NCBI GenBank assembly: GCA_021323265.1
Contig: JAJTCO010000020.1
Location: 37,043 to 101,042, forward strand
Reading direction: 5' to 3'
DNA: 64,000 nt
Source of the DNA: Pseudoduganella sp.
GTDB lineage: Bacteria > Pseudomonadota > Gammaproteobacteria > Burkholderiales > Burkholderiaceae_D
Under the pieces are notes generated by a model. The model worked only from the letters and a program-made list of their open reading frames with translations, was not told where the DNA came from and made no database searches. The translations under genes and the position numbers were made by a program. This document shows, piece by piece, positions 44,635-53,217 of this stretch. The first letter of the stretch is position 1, and each line of letters begins with the position of its first letter.

Positions 44635-45019
44635 GTTATTAGCATTTAATGGTAAGACAATTATAATACTTTATCATAGCCCGATGGCCCGCCTATTGTC
44701 CAACAAGCCTACTGCACGAGAACGGACTTGATCTCAAGAGGACAATGGGACCGTGCGGGCAATTCTGGGGCAGCACAATGGCAATTGAGTTTCAGATCTG
44801 CGCCGCGAAGAGAAATGTAGGTTCGATGCCCCAAGCAGGCAGCAAGAAACTGGCGCCCCATCTGGCCAAGCCGAATGGTGGGAGCGTGTTTAGCCACGAG
44901 CGAGTGTGTGATGCCGCTGCAACACGCATTGCAGAGGACCAGTACCTTCAACCGGTTCCGAAGGCATGGCAACCATGTGTGTATAATGTTAACCGAATTA
45001 ACATGTTGGACCTTTGAAT
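44635..45019. other. Intergenic stretch: promoter of paralog A and operator of the RHH gene
   Basis: No gene recognised. At the left, a minus-strand TATAAT (44665-44660) lies 25 bases before the paralog A start. The bases around it align with those before paralog B. At the right lies the TATAAT plus palindrome upstream of the ribbon-helix-helix gene. The middle shows nothing definite. Confidence 0.6.
44982..45003 (+). promoter_or_regulatory. Promoter -10 with overlapping palindromic operator
   Basis: TATAAT (44982-44987) shares one base with TGTTAACCGAATTAACA (44987-45003), a perfect 6-bp inverted repeat with a 5-bp centre. The ribbon-helix-helix gene starts at 45020, so binding here would block its own transcription. 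The binding protein is inferred. Confidence 0.55.
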
Positions 45020-45205
45020 ATGGAAACCAAGACTGCCCGGCTGACGATTCTGATTGACCCGATCAAGAAGAAGGCATTTGAAGATCTGTGCGAAGCGCAG
45101 GACCTGACCTCTTCGCAAGTTGTGCGCCAGTTGATCCGTGAATATCTGGAGCGTCATCAAGTCGACTACGCCAGCAAGGCCAAGCTGCCGCGCGGCCAAA
45201 AGTAG
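45020..45205 (+). CDS. Ribbon-helix-helix (Arc/CopG-type) DNA-binding protein
   Basis: A 61-residue protein: METKTARLTILIDPIKKKAF forms the beta strand and first helix, DLTSSQVVRQLIREYLERHQ the second helix. This is the length and pattern of small RHH repressors. No toxin gene follows, so an antitoxin role is unlikely, though not excluded. It probably represses its own gene through the palindrome upstream, and perhaps its neighbours. Confidence 0.8.
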   Translation: METKTARLTILIDPIKKKAFEDLCEAQDLTSSQVVRQLIREYLERHQVDYASKAKLPRGQK

Positions 45206-45258
45206 GCTGAAGCAAGGCTCCCCTGCACTGCTAGGCGCATTGTAAGGGATAGGTGGCC

Positions 45259-47034
45259 TTATCGCTGATCGCTCTTCTCAAACAGGTACTCGCGGCTAAT
45301 GTTCAGGAACTTCTTCGTCGAAATCCGGTAACGACGCTGCTTGCGCCGTTCGCCGCTGCGAGGATCCCTATTCGGAGCCCCCTGGTCCGGCGCGGCACGG
45401 CATCGTGACAACGCCACTCCCAAGGTCTCGGCAACATTTTCCTCTCCAACCAGTTCCAGAATCCCTGCCTTCGCGAGCTTGCCGTACACACGCGCATTGG
45501 CTTCGCATACCATGACACGTACACCGCGTTTCTTGAACGACAGGATGACGTCTTCGAGCGCCAAAATGCCCGTCATATCGATGAACGGCACCCGCTGCAG
45601 TCGCAGAACCAGGACCACCGGATCCGTATGCGATTGCACCAGCGCGCGCTCGAAGTTCTCGACGGCACCAAAGAAGAATGGCCCATCGATCGCATACACC
45701 AGCACCCCTGGGGGCAATACTTCCCCCGCCCTTCCCTGATGGGCAAGTTCCATCCCAATCTCCTCATTTGTAAGACGTTGTACTTCCACTGACGAAGCCA
45801 TGCGGCGCAAGAATTGCAGCATGGCCAGAATCACACCAATGTTGACCGCAACCACCAGGTCGGCAAACACCGTCAGCAAGAACGTGATCGCCAGAATGAT
45901 GGCATCGGCCCGCGGCGCGCGGCGGACCAGCGACACCACTTGCGGTATTTCGCTCATGTTGAATGCCACCACAAACAGAATCGCCGCCAGGGAGGCCAAC
46001 GGCACATCGGCCGCCATCGGCGCCAGCAGGACCATGATCAGCAGCAGCGTCGCGGCATGCGTGATGCCGGCCAGCGGGCTGGTGCCGCCGCTGCGGATGT
46101 TCGTGGCGGTACGCGCGATCGCGCCGGTTGCGGCGAAACCGCCGAACAGCGGCGCAACCAGGTTCGCCATGCCCTGGCCCACCAGTTCCTGGTTAGAATC
46201 ATGGCGCGTGCCCGCCATCCCATCGGCGACCACGGCAGACAGCAGCGACTCGATTGCGCCGAGCATGGCGATCGTAAACGCAGGACCGATCAGTTCTACC
46301 AGGCGCGAGACGCTCAGAGCGGGAACGGCAAACGACGGCAGATGCTGCGGAATGCCGCCGAAGGCGGTGCCAATGGTCGCCACACCGTCAAAATGGTAGA
46401 TTGCCTGCAGTGCGGTGGTCACCACCATCGCGATCACCGGACCTGGAACGCGTTTGACGAACGGCACACGCGCCGAGAACACCACAAGTAGCAAGCTCCC
46501 CAATCCCATGGCGGTGGTGGCAACGTGCCAATGCGGCAAGACCAGGATCGACTGCCACAGCTTTTCATGGAACTGGGTCCCAGCGACCGCGGGCAGGCCA
46601 AAGAAGTATCCCCACTGTCCCACCCAGATGATGACGGCAATCCCGGCGGTGAAACCAACGATGACCGGTGCGGGGATGAATTTGATGACCACGCCCAGCT
46701 TGGCCCATCCCATCACGACCAGCATCGCTCCCGCCATCAGCGTGGCAACTTGCAGGCCTTCGATGCCGTACTGCGCAGTAATTCCGGACAGGATGGCAAT
46801 GAAAGCACCAGTCGGGCCGGCAATCTGCACCCGACTCCCTCCCACTGTCGATACCAGAACGCCGGCAACGATCGCGGTATAAAGCCCCTGCTCCGGTCTG
46901 GCGCCCGAAGCAATCGCGAACGCCATTGCCAGCGGTAAAGCCACGATGCCAACGAGTGCGCCAGCAACCAAGTTGGACATGATCTTGCCGCGCCCAAACA
47001 GGCCGGCACGCTGGGCTTCCATAATTGTAATCAT
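45259..47034 (-). CDS. SulP-family anion transporter with STAS domain
   Basis: A 591-residue inner-membrane transporter. The SulP core starts LVAGALVGIVALPLAMAFAI and includes GPTGAFIAILSGI; about 12 helices follow, then a cytoplasmic STAS domain (GVLVYAIDGPFFFGAVENFE, PFIDMTGILALEDVI) and a basic tail. Family substrates are sulfate, bicarbonate or related anions. The frame is open to a TTG at 47136, but ATG 47034 (or 47022) gives the usual N-terminal length. Divergent from paralog B. Confidence 0.9.
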   Translation of the reverse strand: MITIMEAQRAGLFGRGKIMSNLVAGALVGIVALPLAMAFAIASGARPEQGLYTAIVAGVLVSTVGGSRVQIAGPTGAFIAILSGITAQYGIEGLQVATLMAGAMLVVMGWAKLGVVIKFIPAPVIVGFTAGIAVIIWVGQWGYFFGLPAVAGTQFHEKLWQSILVLPHWHVATTAMGLGSLLLVVFSARVPFVKRVPGPVIAMVVTTALQAIYHFDGVATIGTAFGGIPQHLPSFAVPALSVSRLVELIGPAFTIAMLGAIESLLSAVVADGMAGTRHDSNQELVGQGMANLVAPLFGGFAATGAIARTATNIRSGGTSPLAGITHAATLLLIMVLLAPMAADVPLASLAAILFVVAFNMSEIPQVVSLVRRAPRADAIILAITFLLTVFADLVVAVNIGVILAMLQFLRRMASSVEVQRLTNEEIGMELAHQGRAGEVLPPGVLVYAIDGPFFFGAVENFERALVQSHTDPVVLVLRLQRVPFIDMTGILALEDVILSFKKRGVRVMVCEANARVYGKLAKAGILELVGEENVAETLGVALSRCRAAPDQGAPNRDPRSGERRKQRRYRISTKKFLNISREYLFEKSDQR

Positions 47035-47194
47035 CTGCGCCCCAGTAGTGATGCCTTCATCGGTATAGAGAAGGCGGTAGCTTGATAAGGAAGCCAGTGT
47101 TGCAGCAAAAGGTCTCACAACGGCGGACTCCGTCAATATACCGCCAAACGGTGAACTGGACGCTCATCGAACGCTTATGCTATGCTGGTTTCAT

Positions 47195-47208
47195 TATAAT
47201 GCCATTAT
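47195..47208 (+). promoter_or_regulatory. Promoter of paralog B with small palindrome
   Basis: TATAAT at 47195-47200 lies 24 bases before the start, and ATAATGCCATTAT (47196-47208) is an inverted repeat over it. The upstream bases align with those of paralog A, including CTATG and TTATAAT at similar spacing. A shared regulator is inferred. Confidence 0.5.
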
Positions 47209-47224
47209 CATTTGATTGTCATAT

Positions 47225-48217
47225 ATGAAGTATCGCCCTGCACGCGCGTCCCGCCCACCACCGGTCTTCGAATTGCAGTACAAGGCCAGCATGGCGCAAC
47301 TGGCCGCCCATTGCCCGGAACCGTTTCCGCCAGTTGGGCTGATGGCCCGACTGCGCGACTACCTGCAATCGATGCTGCTGGCCGAGAACCTCCCCCCCAC
47401 CGTCTATATGATCTCGATGCTCTTGGAAAAATTTTCGCTGCTGGCCCAGATGACGCAGAGGGGCAAGCCATTCATCTACAAGAAGCGCCGCACGATTTCA
47501 CTCCTGTTCGACATGTCTGCCGTGCAAAGCGAGATGTCGCTCGACGCGCCTGATGAATTGGTGCTGGGGTACACACAGACCATGATGGGATTTCTCCTGT
47601 TCAAGCCCGACCCCAGGCGTATCGGCATGATCGGCCTGGGCGGCGGCTCGCTGGCCAAGTTCTGTCATCGCTACCTACCGGATGCGACAATGGACGTCGC
47701 GGAGATTGATGCCGGCGTGATTGAGTTGCGCGACCAATTCCACATCCCCGCCGACGATGCACGCCTTGCGATCCATTGCATGGATGGGGCCGACTATGTG
47801 CGTCAGTCCAGTGGGACCTTCGATGTGATCCTGCTCGATGGCTTTGACAGGCATGGCCAGCCACCACAACTATGTACGCAGGCGTTCTATGACGATTGCT
47901 ATCGGGCGCTTGCTCCCGGCGGCATCCTGGTGGTGAATCTGATGGCCGACGAACAAGCTACGGGCATCTATCTCGACCGCCTCAACACAACGTTCAACAA
48001 TGCGGTGATCGTCCTTAACTCGTTGGACTCTCTCAATAACGTCGCTTTTGCCGGCAAGGGCGATGTGCTGGATACGGATCGGCGCACGCTGATTCGACGG
48101 TTAGAGCAACTGGAATCAAGGCTTCCCCTCATGTTGAAACTGACTGCATGGAGCCTTCTATTGGCCCGGCGCACAGCGACGCTGGCCCCGGAACACGAAT
48201 CGCTTGACTTTGCCTAG
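47225..48217 (+). CDS. Spermidine-synthase-like protein, paralog B
   Basis: A 330-residue protein starting MKYRPARASRPPPVFELQYK, closely related to paralog A along its whole length (SMLLAENLPPTVYM; GLGGGSLAKFCHRYLPDA; LDGFDRHGQPPQLCTQAFYD; LAPGGILVVNLMAD). The same helical N-terminal extension is present, so it is a constant part of this type. The ATG at 47225 aligns with the paralog A start; a TTG three codons earlier is possible. The reaction is not known. Confidence 0.8.
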   Translation: MKYRPARASRPPPVFELQYKASMAQLAAHCPEPFPPVGLMARLRDYLQSMLLAENLPPTVYMISMLLEKFSLLAQMTQRGKPFIYKKRRTISLLFDMSAVQSEMSLDAPDELVLGYTQTMMGFLLFKPDPRRIGMIGLGGGSLAKFCHRYLPDATMDVAEIDAGVIELRDQFHIPADDARLAIHCMDGADYVRQSSGTFDVILLDGFDRHGQPPQLCTQAFYDDCYRALAPGGILVVNLMADEQATGIYLDRLNTTFNNAVIVLNSLDSLNNVAFAGKGDVLDTDRRTLIRRLEQLESRLPLMLKLTAWSLLLARRTATLAPEHESLDFA

Positions 48218-48279
48218 GAGCCATGGCGGCGGGGGCCGGGGAGCGGAACCATTAGCGCTATTTGCACAACACGACTACC

Positions 48280-49059
48280 ATGCTTTTACGCTACCTCCAT
48301 GAACTAAGCGGCCACCAGCGCAACCAACGGGCTGATCGCCATCTAGGCTATTCGCTCGCATTCGTTGGCGGCGCCGTCAACGCCGGCGGCTTTCTAGCGA
48401 TCGGACAGTACACCTCGCACGTGACTGGCATCATCTCCAGCATGGCCGACCATTTGGCACTGGGCGACTTGTCCCTTGCATTGGCCGCCATGGCCGCATG
48501 GCTTTCGTTCCTCGTGGGCGCATCTGCGACTGCCATCCTGATCAATCTCGCGCGCCGGCGCCGCCTGCGTAGCCGGTTTGCCCTGAGCCTGTTGGTCGAA
48601 GCCGCCCTGCTGCTCTTATTTGGCCTGGCCGGCGCCTATCTGGCCGACAGGCGTGAGTTTCTCGCCCCAGTCACGGTGTTGCTACTTTGTTTCATCATGG
48701 GCCTGCAGAACGCGATCATCACCAAGGTGTCCGGCGCGGTCATTCGTACCACTCATGTGACCGGCCTGTTGACCGATCTCGGGATCGAACTGGGCAAACT
48801 CCTCTACATCAACCGTCGCGACGTTCCCCATCCGATGGTGCGTGCTGACCGCGACAAGTTGTCCTTCTACACGTTTCTGGTCCTTGCATTCTTTGTGGGC
48901 GGCATCATTGGCGCACTTGGATTCAAGCATATTGGCTACGCGTCCACCATACCGCTCGCGGCGTGCCTCGCCCTGCTGGCAATAGGACCGATCTGGGGCG
49001 ATCTGCGTGCACGCTGGCGCGTGTATCGGCGTCAAAGGATGCGCGGCAGGAACGATTGA
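48280..49059 (+). CDS. DUF1275 (YoaK-type) membrane protein
   Basis: A 259-residue membrane protein with about six helices. DUF1275 features include LGYSLAFVGGAVNAGGFLAI, TSHVTGIISSMADHLA, FIMGLQNAIITKVSGAVIRT and THVTGLLTDLGIELG. The family is predicted to be transport-like but has no fixed role. ATG 48280 is the first ATG; an in-frame TTG at 48262 is possible. Last clear gene before the right end of the island. Confidence 0.85.
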   Translation: MLLRYLHELSGHQRNQRADRHLGYSLAFVGGAVNAGGFLAIGQYTSHVTGIISSMADHLALGDLSLALAAMAAWLSFLVGASATAILINLARRRRLRSRFALSLLVEAALLLLFGLAGAYLADRREFLAPVTVLLLCFIMGLQNAIITKVSGAVIRTTHVTGLLTDLGIELGKLLYINRRDVPHPMVRADRDKLSFYTFLVLAFFVGGIIGALGFKHIGYASTIPLAACLALLAIGPIWGDLRARWRVYRRQRMRGRND

Positions 49060-49605
49060 CACGCGCTCGGTCCATGCTTACGACTATCGCTGTGAAATAC
49101 AGTTGGAACAGCGCTGGGCAACATCGCCTCCCTGTCGACGAACTCAAGTCCTTTTCGCCCCGCCATGCTCAAGCTTGCGCGCAATCGCACTGTTAGAGCG
49201 ACTCCAGGCGCAAGCCTAGGTCGCCACTCCAGTCGCATCGGAAAGACACTGCGTCATGCATCGCCGAATTCACCACGATTGCACGCCTGGGCGCCATGCA
49301 TGCACGCATTCCCTCACGACTTGCAACTCCGGCCAGGCGCGCCACGTTGACAAAGCGCGACAATAAGCGCACGCATACGAAAAGGGTCTTGGTTATCACG
49401 GCCGCGCCTCCCCAACCAGCTCCAATACCGGAGAAGACGATTGTTCTGGCAACAACTGGAGACTTAAAACAGGACGTGGAAACCAACTGGACTGCCTACA
49501 AGGAGTTACAGTTTCGCGGTCGTCTTACTGAACGCCTTTTACGAAACGAAAGAAGGTGGTGAAAAGACTTTTTCATACTTTTTTCATACCCTTCTCACCA
49601 GGCAA
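49060..49605. other. Gene-poor right end of the island
   Basis: Short frames only, none with a ribosome site or a recognisable domain. This is where a tRNA-targeting integrase would usually be; nothing like a tyrosine-recombinase motif can be read in any frame. Poly-T tracts occur near 49570-49585. Confidence 0.5.
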
Positions 49606-49639
49606 CAAAAAAGGCCTACAACGATGAGTTGTAAGCCTT
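49606..49639 (-). terminator. Terminator of tRNA-Val
   Basis: On the minus strand a 12-bp stem with one G-U pair (AAGGCTTACAAC / GTTGTAGGCCTT, loop of five) is followed by a T-run. It starts 20 bases past the tRNA CCA end. Confidence 0.8.
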
Positions 49640-49650
49640 TGATTTGTTTC

Positions 49651-49683
49651 ATGAATTCTGGTGGGAAGTGCAAGTTTCGAACT
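49651..49683 (-). repeat. Right direct repeat (att-like), overlapping tRNA-Val 3' end
   Basis: Same 33-bp sequence as 37611-37643 with one difference (G in place of A at position 24 of the repeat). It covers the tRNA CCA, acceptor strand and T-arm plus eight bases downstream of the tRNA. Confidence 0.75.
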
Positions 49684-49733
49684 TGCGACCCCTGCAGTGT
49701 GAATGCAGTGCTCTACCCCTGAGCTAACCTCCC
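49659..49733 (-). tRNA. tRNA-Val (anticodon CAC)
   Basis: A 75-nt cloverleaf. The 5' acceptor GGGAGGT pairs with ACTTCCC, the D-arm is GCTC/GAGC, the anticodon stem CTGCA/TGCAG holds loop TTCACAC (anticodon CAC at 49701-49699), and the T-arm is GCAAG-TTCGAAA-CTTGC. The 3' CCA is encoded. It lies 12 bp after dnaQ on the same strand, as aspV lies near dnaQ in E. coli. Confidence 0.95.
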
Positions 49734-49745
49734 GAAGTGGCGCTA

Positions 49746-50402
49746 TTATAGTCCGTCCAGAAACTCCGTGTGCGCGGCCGCTTCATCATCGCTGGCGCGC
49801 ATCACCAGCACTTCCGCCAGGGCGATTTCGGCCACGGTAATGCCGCTGCCCGATTCCTCGATGACGATATCCATACCCAGGCTGTTCTGGCCACGCGTCA
49901 TGGCCAGGTAGACGTCCGCCAGCAGCTCCGCGTCCAGCAGCGCGCCGTGCAGCTTGCGGTGGGCGTTGGAAATGCCGAAGTGTTCGCACAACGCGTCCAG
50001 CGAGTTACGCTTGCCCGGCCGCATTTCCTTGGCTTGCACCAGGGTGTCGATCACGCCGCCGATATGGGAATCGAAGCTCGGCAGCTTGAGCATGCCGAAC
50101 TCATGGTTAAGGAAGCCCAGATCGAACGGCGCGTTGTGAATGATGACTTCGGCGTCGCGAACGTACTCGCGCAAGTCCTCGACGATCTCGTGGAAACGCG
50201 GCTTATCGCGCAGGAATTCGGTGGTCAGGCCGTGTACCGCCAGTGCGCCCTCTTCCGAATCGCGCTCGGGATTGATGTAGCAGTGGAAGTTGTTCCCCGT
50301 CAGCTTGCGGTTGAACAGTTCAACGCAGCCAATTTCGATGATGCGGTTACCCTGTTTCGGGTTAATGCCGGTGGTTTCGGTATCAAGTACGATTTGACGC
50401 AT
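49746..50402 (-). CDS. dnaQ: DNA polymerase III epsilon subunit (proofreading exonuclease)
   Basis: A 218-residue DEDDh 3'-5' exonuclease. Motif I is VLDTETTG, motif II AEVIIHNAPFDLGFL, motif III HGALLDAELLADVY. Shorter than E. coli DnaQ (243 aa), mainly in the C-terminal tail that contacts the alpha subunit, but the end still looks complete. Follows rnhA on the same strand (48 bp) and is followed by tRNA-Val. Confidence 0.95.
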   Translation of the reverse strand: MRQIVLDTETTGINPKQGNRIIEIGCVELFNRKLTGNNFHCYINPERDSEEGALAVHGLTTEFLRDKPRFHEIVEDLREYVRDAEVIIHNAPFDLGFLNHEFGMLKLPSFDSHIGGVIDTLVQAKEMRPGKRNSLDALCEHFGISNAHRKLHGALLDAELLADVYLAMTRGQNSLGMDIVIEESGSGITVAEIALAEVLVMRASDDEAAAHTEFLDGL

Positions 50403-50450
50403 AAGTCTTCGCGATGGGGTTCTGGAGCTAGCTCAGCAGTATAACAGGCC

Positions 50451-50891
50451 TTATTTCCGGCGCACCGAATCGACGCCGAGATTGGCCAGCTGGTCGGCCC
50501 GCTCGTTGCCGGGGTGGCCATTGTGGCCGCGCACCCAGCGCCAGTCGACGCTATGCACGGCTTGCGCCGCGTCGAGCGCTTGCCACAGGTCGGCGTTCTT
50601 GACCGGGTCCTTGGTGGAGGTCTTCCAGCCGCGCGCCTTCCAGCCGTGAATCCATTCGCTGATCCCCTTCTGCACGTACTGGCTGTCAGTGTGCAGCACC
50701 ACTTCGCACGGACGCTTGAGGGCCTTGAGCGATTCGATCACTGCCGTCAGTTCCATGCGGTTATTCGTCGTGTTCAACTCTCCGCCGTACATTTCCTTCG
50801 TGGCGTCGCCCGCCACCAGCAACGCGCCCCAGCCGCCGATGCCGGGATTACCCTTGCACGCACCGTCGGTAAAAATCTCAACTTTGTCCAT
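50451..50891 (-). CDS. rnhA: Ribonuclease HI
   Basis: A 146-residue RNase H. The active-site carboxylates are visible: [12 protein letters not shown] (D), [10 protein letters not shown] (E), LHTDSQYV (D), and [11 protein letters not shown] (D). It cuts RNA in RNA-DNA hybrids. Its start overlaps the methyltransferase stop by 14 bp, so the two are co-expressed. Confidence 0.96.
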   Translation of the reverse strand: MDKVEIFTDGACKGNPGIGGWGALLVAGDATKEMYGGELNTTNNRMELTAVIESLKALKRPCEVVLHTDSQYVQKGISEWIHGWKARGWKTSTKDPVKNADLWQALDAAQAVHSVDWRWVRGHNGHPGNERADQLANLGVDSVRRK

Positions 50892-51663
50892 CTAGTCTTT
50901 CTTTGTGTTTGTTTGCCACCGGCACCGCGACGGGCGCCTTGGCGGGTTTCTGTTTCCAGGCGGGGCCGATCAGGCGCATGCCTTTCACGCGCTTGATCGC
51001 CTGCACCATGTACACCGCGCCGAAATACGGCCAGTACTTGGGGCCCGCCCTGTCCATGAAGCCGTAGCGCGCCAGCCAGCGCTCGGTGCGGCAGGCAGGC
51101 GCGTAGCAGCCCTGGTGGGTGTGGCTGACGCCCATATTCAGCAATTTTAACCAGTCCTTGATGCGCGGCATGGAAATGAACTCGCCGGCCTTGGGCAGGT
51201 AATGCGAGCCGGTCAGGCGTCCCGACACCTGACGCAGGCCCCACAGACTGGCCGGGTTGAAGCCGCACACGATCACCTGCCCCTCGGGAATCAGCACGCG
51301 CTCGACTTCGCGCAGGACCTGGTGCGGTTCGGCGGAGAATTCCAGCACATGGGGCAGCACGACCAGGTCCATACTGCTGGTGGCGAAGGGCAGCTCGACG
51401 CTGTCCAGCGTGACGGCCACGGCGCGGCCGCTGGCGGACTGGCGCGGCTGCGGGCGGATGTCGGCCAGCCACTGGTGCGGCATGCGGTTGGCCGCCAGCG
51501 CGTCAAGCTGCGGCATGCCGATCTGGACGGCATTAAAGCCGAAAATGTCCGCCACCATCCTGTCCAGGCATGCTTGCTCCCAGGCGCGCACGTAGGCGCC
51601 TGGCGGTGTTTCCAGCCATCTGTCGAACGCTATAATGGCCTGGTCCGATGTTGCGCTATCCAT
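50878..51663 (-). CDS. SAM-dependent methyltransferase-like protein
   Basis: A 261-residue methyltransferase-fold protein ([40 protein letters not shown]). Usual neighbour of rnhA and gloB in this group. ATG 51663 is preferred; the frame continues upstream into the divergent gloB gene. The glycine-rich SAM loop is not obvious, so activity is uncertain. Divergent from gloB with a 20-bp gap. Confidence 0.85.
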   Translation of the reverse strand: MDSATSDQAIIAFDRWLETPPGAYVRAWEQACLDRMVADIFGFNAVQIGMPQLDALAANRMPHQWLADIRPQPRQSASGRAVAVTLDSVELPFATSSMDLVVLPHVLEFSAEPHQVLREVERVLIPEGQVIVCGFNPASLWGLRQVSGRLTGSHYLPKAGEFISMPRIKDWLKLLNMGVSHTHQGCYAPACRTERWLARYGFMDRAGPKYWPYFGAVYMVQAIKRVKGMRLIGPAWKQKPAKAPVAVPVANKHKERLDGQS

Positions 51664-51683
51664 GCATTCCCTTTTCTGAGCCC

Positions 51684-52472
51684 ATGAGCAAACCTGTTTC
51701 CGTCCTGACCGTCCCGGCATTCAAGGACAATTACCTGTGGCTGGTGCACGATGGCCACAACGCGGCGGTTGTCGATCCCGGCGACGCGGCACCCATCCTT
51801 GCTGCCCTGCAGGAACTCGGGCTGGTACTTACCGCCATTCTACTCACCCATCACCATGCTGACCACATCGGTGGCGTGCCGGCCCTTCTGGAGCGCTTCC
51901 AGGTGCCTGTTTTCGGGCCGCGCCACGATGGTATCGCAGCCGTGACCGTACCACTGGGCGAAGGCGACCGTATCGAGGTGCCGGGACTGAGGCTGCCATT
52001 GCGGGTGCTGGATGTGCCGGGGCATACGCGCGGCCATATCGCTTATGTGCGCGATGACGGGGGCGAACCCTGGCTGTTTTGTGGCGATACGCTGTTTGCC
52101 GGTGGTTGCGGGCGTCTGTTCGAGGGCACGCCGGCGCAGATGGCCGCATCGCTGGACAAGCTGGCGGCGCTGCCGGAGGCCACCAAGGTCTTCTGCGCAC
52201 ACGAGTACACGCTTTCGAACTTGCGTTTCGCCAGCGCGGTGGAACCGGGAAATGCGGCCTTGCGGGCGCGCGTTGCGGCCGATACGGCGACGCGCGAGCG
52301 CGGCCAACCGACAGTCCCTAGCACCATCGCCGTGGAGCGTGCAACGAATCCGTTCCTGCGTTATCGTGAACCCGAAATCGCAGCGCATTTGCGCGCGGCG
52401 GGCAAACTGCATGGCGGCGAGGCTCCGGTCGCAGTTTTTGCCGCACTGCGCGAGTGGAAAAACAACTTCTGA
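51684..52472 (+). CDS. gloB: Hydroxyacylglutathione hydrolase (glyoxalase II)
   Basis: A 262-residue metallo-beta-lactamase-fold enzyme. The metal site is THHHADH (residues 55-61), with GHTRGHI and [17 protein letters not shown]. It hydrolyses S-lactoylglutathione to lactate and glutathione, the second step of methylglyoxal removal. Starts [20 protein letters not shown]. The isomerase-like gene follows after 11 bp. Confidence 0.95.
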   Translation: MSKPVSVLTVPAFKDNYLWLVHDGHNAAVVDPGDAAPILAALQELGLVLTAILLTHHHADHIGGVPALLERFQVPVFGPRHDGIAAVTVPLGEGDRIEVPGLRLPLRVLDVPGHTRGHIAYVRDDGGEPWLFCGDTLFAGGCGRLFEGTPAQMAASLDKLAALPEATKVFCAHEYTLSNLRFASAVEPGNAALRARVAADTATRERGQPTVPSTIAVERATNPFLRYREPEIAAHLRAAGKLHGGEAPVAVFAALREWKNNF

Positions 52473-52483
52473 CAAGGAGAGTT

Positions 52484-53134
52484 ATGCAGACCGTTCGCAT
52501 GTACGTTGATCCCATCAGCCCTTTCGTGTGGCTGGCGACCAAGCAGGTGGCCCGTATCGAGGCCGCGGGCGTGCAGGTCGAGATGGTGCCGGTGCTGTTT
52601 GCGGCCATGCTGAACAAGCATGGCCTGGTGGGTCCGGCGGAGGTGCCCGCCAAGCGGGTGCTGACCTTCCGCGATGTGATGCGGCAGGCCGATGCGCAGG
52701 GCTTGGCGTTCGTTGGGCCGCCGGGGCATCCGTTCAATCCGCTGCCGATGCTGCGCATGGCAACGGCGATCGATGGCCGCGTGGAGCGGATCGCTTTCGT
52801 GACGGCGGTGATGGCGGCGTGCTGGGAACAAGGTCAGGATGCGCAGGACTTCGGCGTGCTGGCACGCGTGGCGCGTGATTGCGGATTGGATGGGGAGGCG
52901 CTGGTGGCGGCTGCGTCGTCGCCGGAGGTGAAGGCGGAGCTGGCGCGGGCGACGGAGCAGGCAATCGCCGATGGGGTGTTCGGGGTTCCGAGCTTAGTCT
53001 ATCAGGATGAGTTGTTCTGGGGCGCGGACCGGATTGATAGCCTGCTGCGCAGGGTCGCGGGGCATCGCATCGATGAGGCCCGCCTGCAGGCGTTTTTGGG
53101 GCGGGCGCCATTGGCTTCGCGTCAACCCCGGTAA
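52484..53134 (+). CDS. HCCA isomerase / DsbA-fold (kappa-GST-like) protein
   Basis: A 216-residue thioredoxin-fold protein of the 2-hydroxychromene-2-carboxylate isomerase family (MQTVRMYVDPISPFVWLATK; GVFGVPSLVYQDELFWGADR). The active site has Ser (SPF) rather than a CxxC, as in kappa-class GST-like isomerases that use glutathione. Good AAGGAGAG site. No aromatic-degradation genes are nearby, so the substrate is unknown. Confidence 0.88.
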   Translation: MQTVRMYVDPISPFVWLATKQVARIEAAGVQVEMVPVLFAAMLNKHGLVGPAEVPAKRVLTFRDVMRQADAQGLAFVGPPGHPFNPLPMLRMATAIDGRVERIAFVTAVMAACWEQGQDAQDFGVLARVARDCGLDGEALVAAASSPEVKAELARATEQAIADGVFGVPSLVYQDELFWGADRIDSLLRRVAGHRIDEARLQAFLGRAPLASRQPR

Positions 53135-53138
53135 ACCA

Positions 53139-53163
53139 GTGTCTGACCCACAGGGTCAGACAC
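53139..53163. repeat. Palindromic intergenic repeat
   Basis: GTGTCTGACCC-ACA-GGGTCAGACAC is a perfect 11-bp inverted repeat in the gap between two convergent genes. I recall this GTGTCTGACCC palindrome as a common dispersed repeat in related genomes; there is no poly-T run, but it could still end transcripts. Confidence 0.65.
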
Positions 53164-53217
53164 TTGCTGCGCTGCGGCTGGCGGCCTGGATACATGATCG
53201 TTGGCCGCTTTGCCGGG

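Larger units (their letters stand above)
37611..49683. mobile_element. Putative genomic island in the 3' end of tRNA-Val
   Basis: About 12.1 kb bounded by a 33-bp direct repeat (37611-37643 and 49651-49683; one mismatch). The right copy is the 3' end of an intact tRNA-Val(CAC) plus its flank; the left copy is only a displaced tRNA tail. Each copy is followed, in the tRNA direction, by a similar hairpin. This is the footprint of integration into a tRNA 3' end. The inside is visibly more A/T-rich and contains decayed genes. No integrase, relaxase or origin is recognised, so the element is probably fixed. Confidence 0.6.

Noticed and set aside
44709..44972. An 87-codon minus-strand frame in the paralog A / RHH gap
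   Set aside because: No ribosome site, no family, and it runs against the regulatory sequences that better explain the region.
45020..45205. The ribbon-helix-helix gene as an antitoxin
   Set aside because: No small toxin-like gene is beside it; the next gene is a convergent SulP transporter.
49296..49562. An 88-codon plus-strand frame near the right island end, considered as an integrase remnant
   Set aside because: No tyrosine-recombinase residues (R..HxxR..Y) can be found; treated as non-coding.
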